Shown here in pieces: positions 61,751 to 62,335 of a stretch of 62,335 nt of DNA. This DNA is from Dehalococcoidia bacterium (GTDB lineage: Bacteria; Chloroflexota; Dehalococcoidia; SZUA-161). The stretch lies in contig JACWAE010000034.1 in assembly GCA_014874385.1 (NCBI GenBank), forward strand, positions 1-62,335, in the 5' to 3' direction. The position numbers and the translations under genes are program-made. The notes under the pieces were generated by a model that saw nothing but the letters and a program-made list of their open reading frames with translations, was not told the origin of the DNA and ran no database searches. Positions within the stretch are counted from its first letter, which is position 1, and each line of letters begins with the position of its first letter.

Positions 61751-62335
<585 letters not shown>

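Overview
The window looks like part of the chromosome of an anaerobic, acyl-CoA-metabolising bacterium. The best guess is a Dehalococcoidia-like Chloroflexota, from gene content only: a tungsten/molybdenum aldehyde:ferredoxin-type oxidoreductase, an ETF with a membrane FeS quinone reductase, SCP-x-type thiolases with OB-fold partners, and a rplI-dnaB-dnaD-loader operon. No rRNA or taxonomic marker was searched, so the assignment is an inference. No CRISPR array, prophage or rRNA operon was seen.

Region 1 (1-19546, all minus strand) is a 19.5 kb one-way block. Read in the direction of transcription it begins with an HMG-CoA-synthase-like protein fused to an OB-fold domain, a thiolase, an acyl-CoA dehydrogenase, a free OB-fold/Zn-ribbon protein, a second thiolase and a second HMG-CoA-synthase-like protein. 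Then come an AOR-family enzyme, an E1-like sulfur-carrier activator and a MoaD/ThiS-like carrier. After a 486 bp gap follow six phytoene-dehydrogenase-like FAD oxidoreductases arranged as three tandem A-B pairs, the last one cut by the window edge. Both HMG-CoA-synthase-like proteins appear to lack the catalytic Cys and His of true HMG-CoA synthase. I read the block as a peripheral lipid or isoprenoid-type oxidation locus of unknown substrate.

Region 2 (19740-28118) holds a two-component module (two response regulators and a four-PAS histidine kinase), an ATC-hydrolase-like protein, and a minus-strand sulfation group: APS kinase, PAPS-type sulfotransferase and a membrane-anchored propeller-like protein.

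Region 3 (28300-38476) is acyl-CoA metabolism: a MarR regulator, an SDR, an ADP-forming acyl-CoA synthetase alpha-like protein, a glutaryl-CoA-dehydrogenase-like enzyme and a thiolase on the plus strand. These face an etfB-etfA-FeS quinone oxidoreductase operon on the minus strand, which would carry electrons from the dehydrogenases to menaquinone.

Region 4 (38477-43373) has a decayed hybrid insertion sequence, purA, two tRNA-Ser genes, and a 1.8 kb segment of small membrane-protein genes bounded by a 43 bp copy of the tRNA-Ser 5' half. Region 5 (43399-54830) is housekeeping: lgt; a replication operon rplI-dnaB-dnaD-double-AAA loader with DnaA-box-like sites upstream; a small PD-(D/E)XK-type protein; single-chain purL; and rpsU-yqeY with a clear promoter and terminator. 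Region 6 (55093-62335, plus strand) has a NifV/Re-citrate-synthase-like gene, a Xer recombinase, a LOG-family protein, enolase, a HicBA module enclosed by a duplicated enolase 3' end, an unknown gene, a 2-hydroxyacyl-CoA dehydratase D-type subunit and the start of GAPDH.

Annotations rest on reading translated sequences and motifs by eye. No database search was run.
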